Of a stretch of DNA of 64,000 nucleotides, positions 59,857 through 64,000 are shown one piece after another. The stretch lies in the NCBI GenBank assembly GCA_045807125.1, contig JBJMHZ010000054.1:109676-173675 (forward strand). Reading direction: 5' to 3'. The stretch's first letter is position 1; the number at the start of each line of letters is the position of its first letter. The notes under the pieces were generated by a model. The model was not told the origin of the DNA. It searched no databases and saw only the letters and a list, made by a program, of their open reading frames with translations. Position numbers and translations under genes: made by a program. This DNA is from JBJMHZ01 sp045807125. Its GTDB lineage: Bacteria; Actinomycetota; Actinomycetes; JAWWOL01.

Positions 59857-64000
<4,144 letters not shown>

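Overview
The window is about 74% G+C, with strongly G/C-biased third codon positions, frequent GTG starts, and many GTGA/ATGA stop-start overlaps. This points to a high-GC actinomycete. The gene content agrees: DUF3000 beside hemE, the coproporphyrin-dependent haem route, an Eis-type acetyltransferase, a LigC-type ligase, a WXG100 protein with a large FHA/FtsK ATPase, the treXYZ set, and a 13E12-type DUF222 relic. No tRNA, rRNA, CRISPR array or insertion sequence was recognised.

Layout. 1-3627: a partial secreted subtilase with a Trp-rich repeat tail, coupled to a membrane sensor-like protein and a NarL/DesK-type histidine kinase. 3652-9944: DUF3000, a tiny Cys-rich protein and the lower haem pathway (hemE, cpfC/hemH, cgoX/hemY, chdC), with an opposing DUF4349 lipoprotein in the middle. 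9966-12413: small stress or housekeeping genes (I78-like, DUF6131, msrB), a frameshifted nucleotidyltransferase relic and a stand-alone LigD-type polymerase. 12440-14605: three secreted proteins, two of them tandem LamG-like paralogues. 14738-19027: a GGR-type flavoprotein, an Eis-like acetyltransferase, LigC and DinB. 19173-20099: a DUF222/13E12 pseudogene. 20366-23746: a RibD-C reductase, a secreted sedolisin and an SDR epimerase. 23805-33524: treZ, a DUF885 peptidase, a small membrane protein, treY-treX (overlapping) and an eRF1-like BaeRF2/Rv2629 protein. 33616-36110: a 40-aa Cys-rich protein, an AidB-like acyl-CoA dehydrogenase and its likely TetR regulator with a perfect palindrome at the promoter. 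36204-41577: UPF0761 membrane protein, a hypothetical membrane protein, a PEBP protein and the three-gene proton-translocating transhydrogenase (pntAA-AB-B). 41593-43238: EfeUO-like iron uptake under a DtxR/IdeR-type iron box. 43343-45957: an M20 amidohydrolase plus formimidoylglutamate deiminase, probably histidine or ureide catabolism. 45976-49296: a class A PBP and an aldose epimerase. 49528-54445: WXG100 and an EssC/EccC-type ATPase. 54636 to the end: an MFS exporter and two NRPS genes, the start of a biosynthetic cluster that runs off the window.

How the genes fit together. Four genes cover every step from uroporphyrinogen III to haem b. TreX, TreY and TreZ convert glycogen to trehalose, next to a protein related to ribosome-hibernation factors, which suggests a stress or dormancy module. 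At the right end an MFS exporter precedes two NRPSs. The second NRPS carries a serine-type adenylation code, and both begin with only the C-terminal lobe of a condensation domain. The most unusual signals are these truncated condensation lobes, an HN-xxx-DG condensation domain, in-frame 9/18/21-bp minisatellites in several genes, a shared dyad about 60 nt upstream of two secreted-protein genes, and a nested inverted-repeat structure in the only intergenic gap longer than 300 bp.
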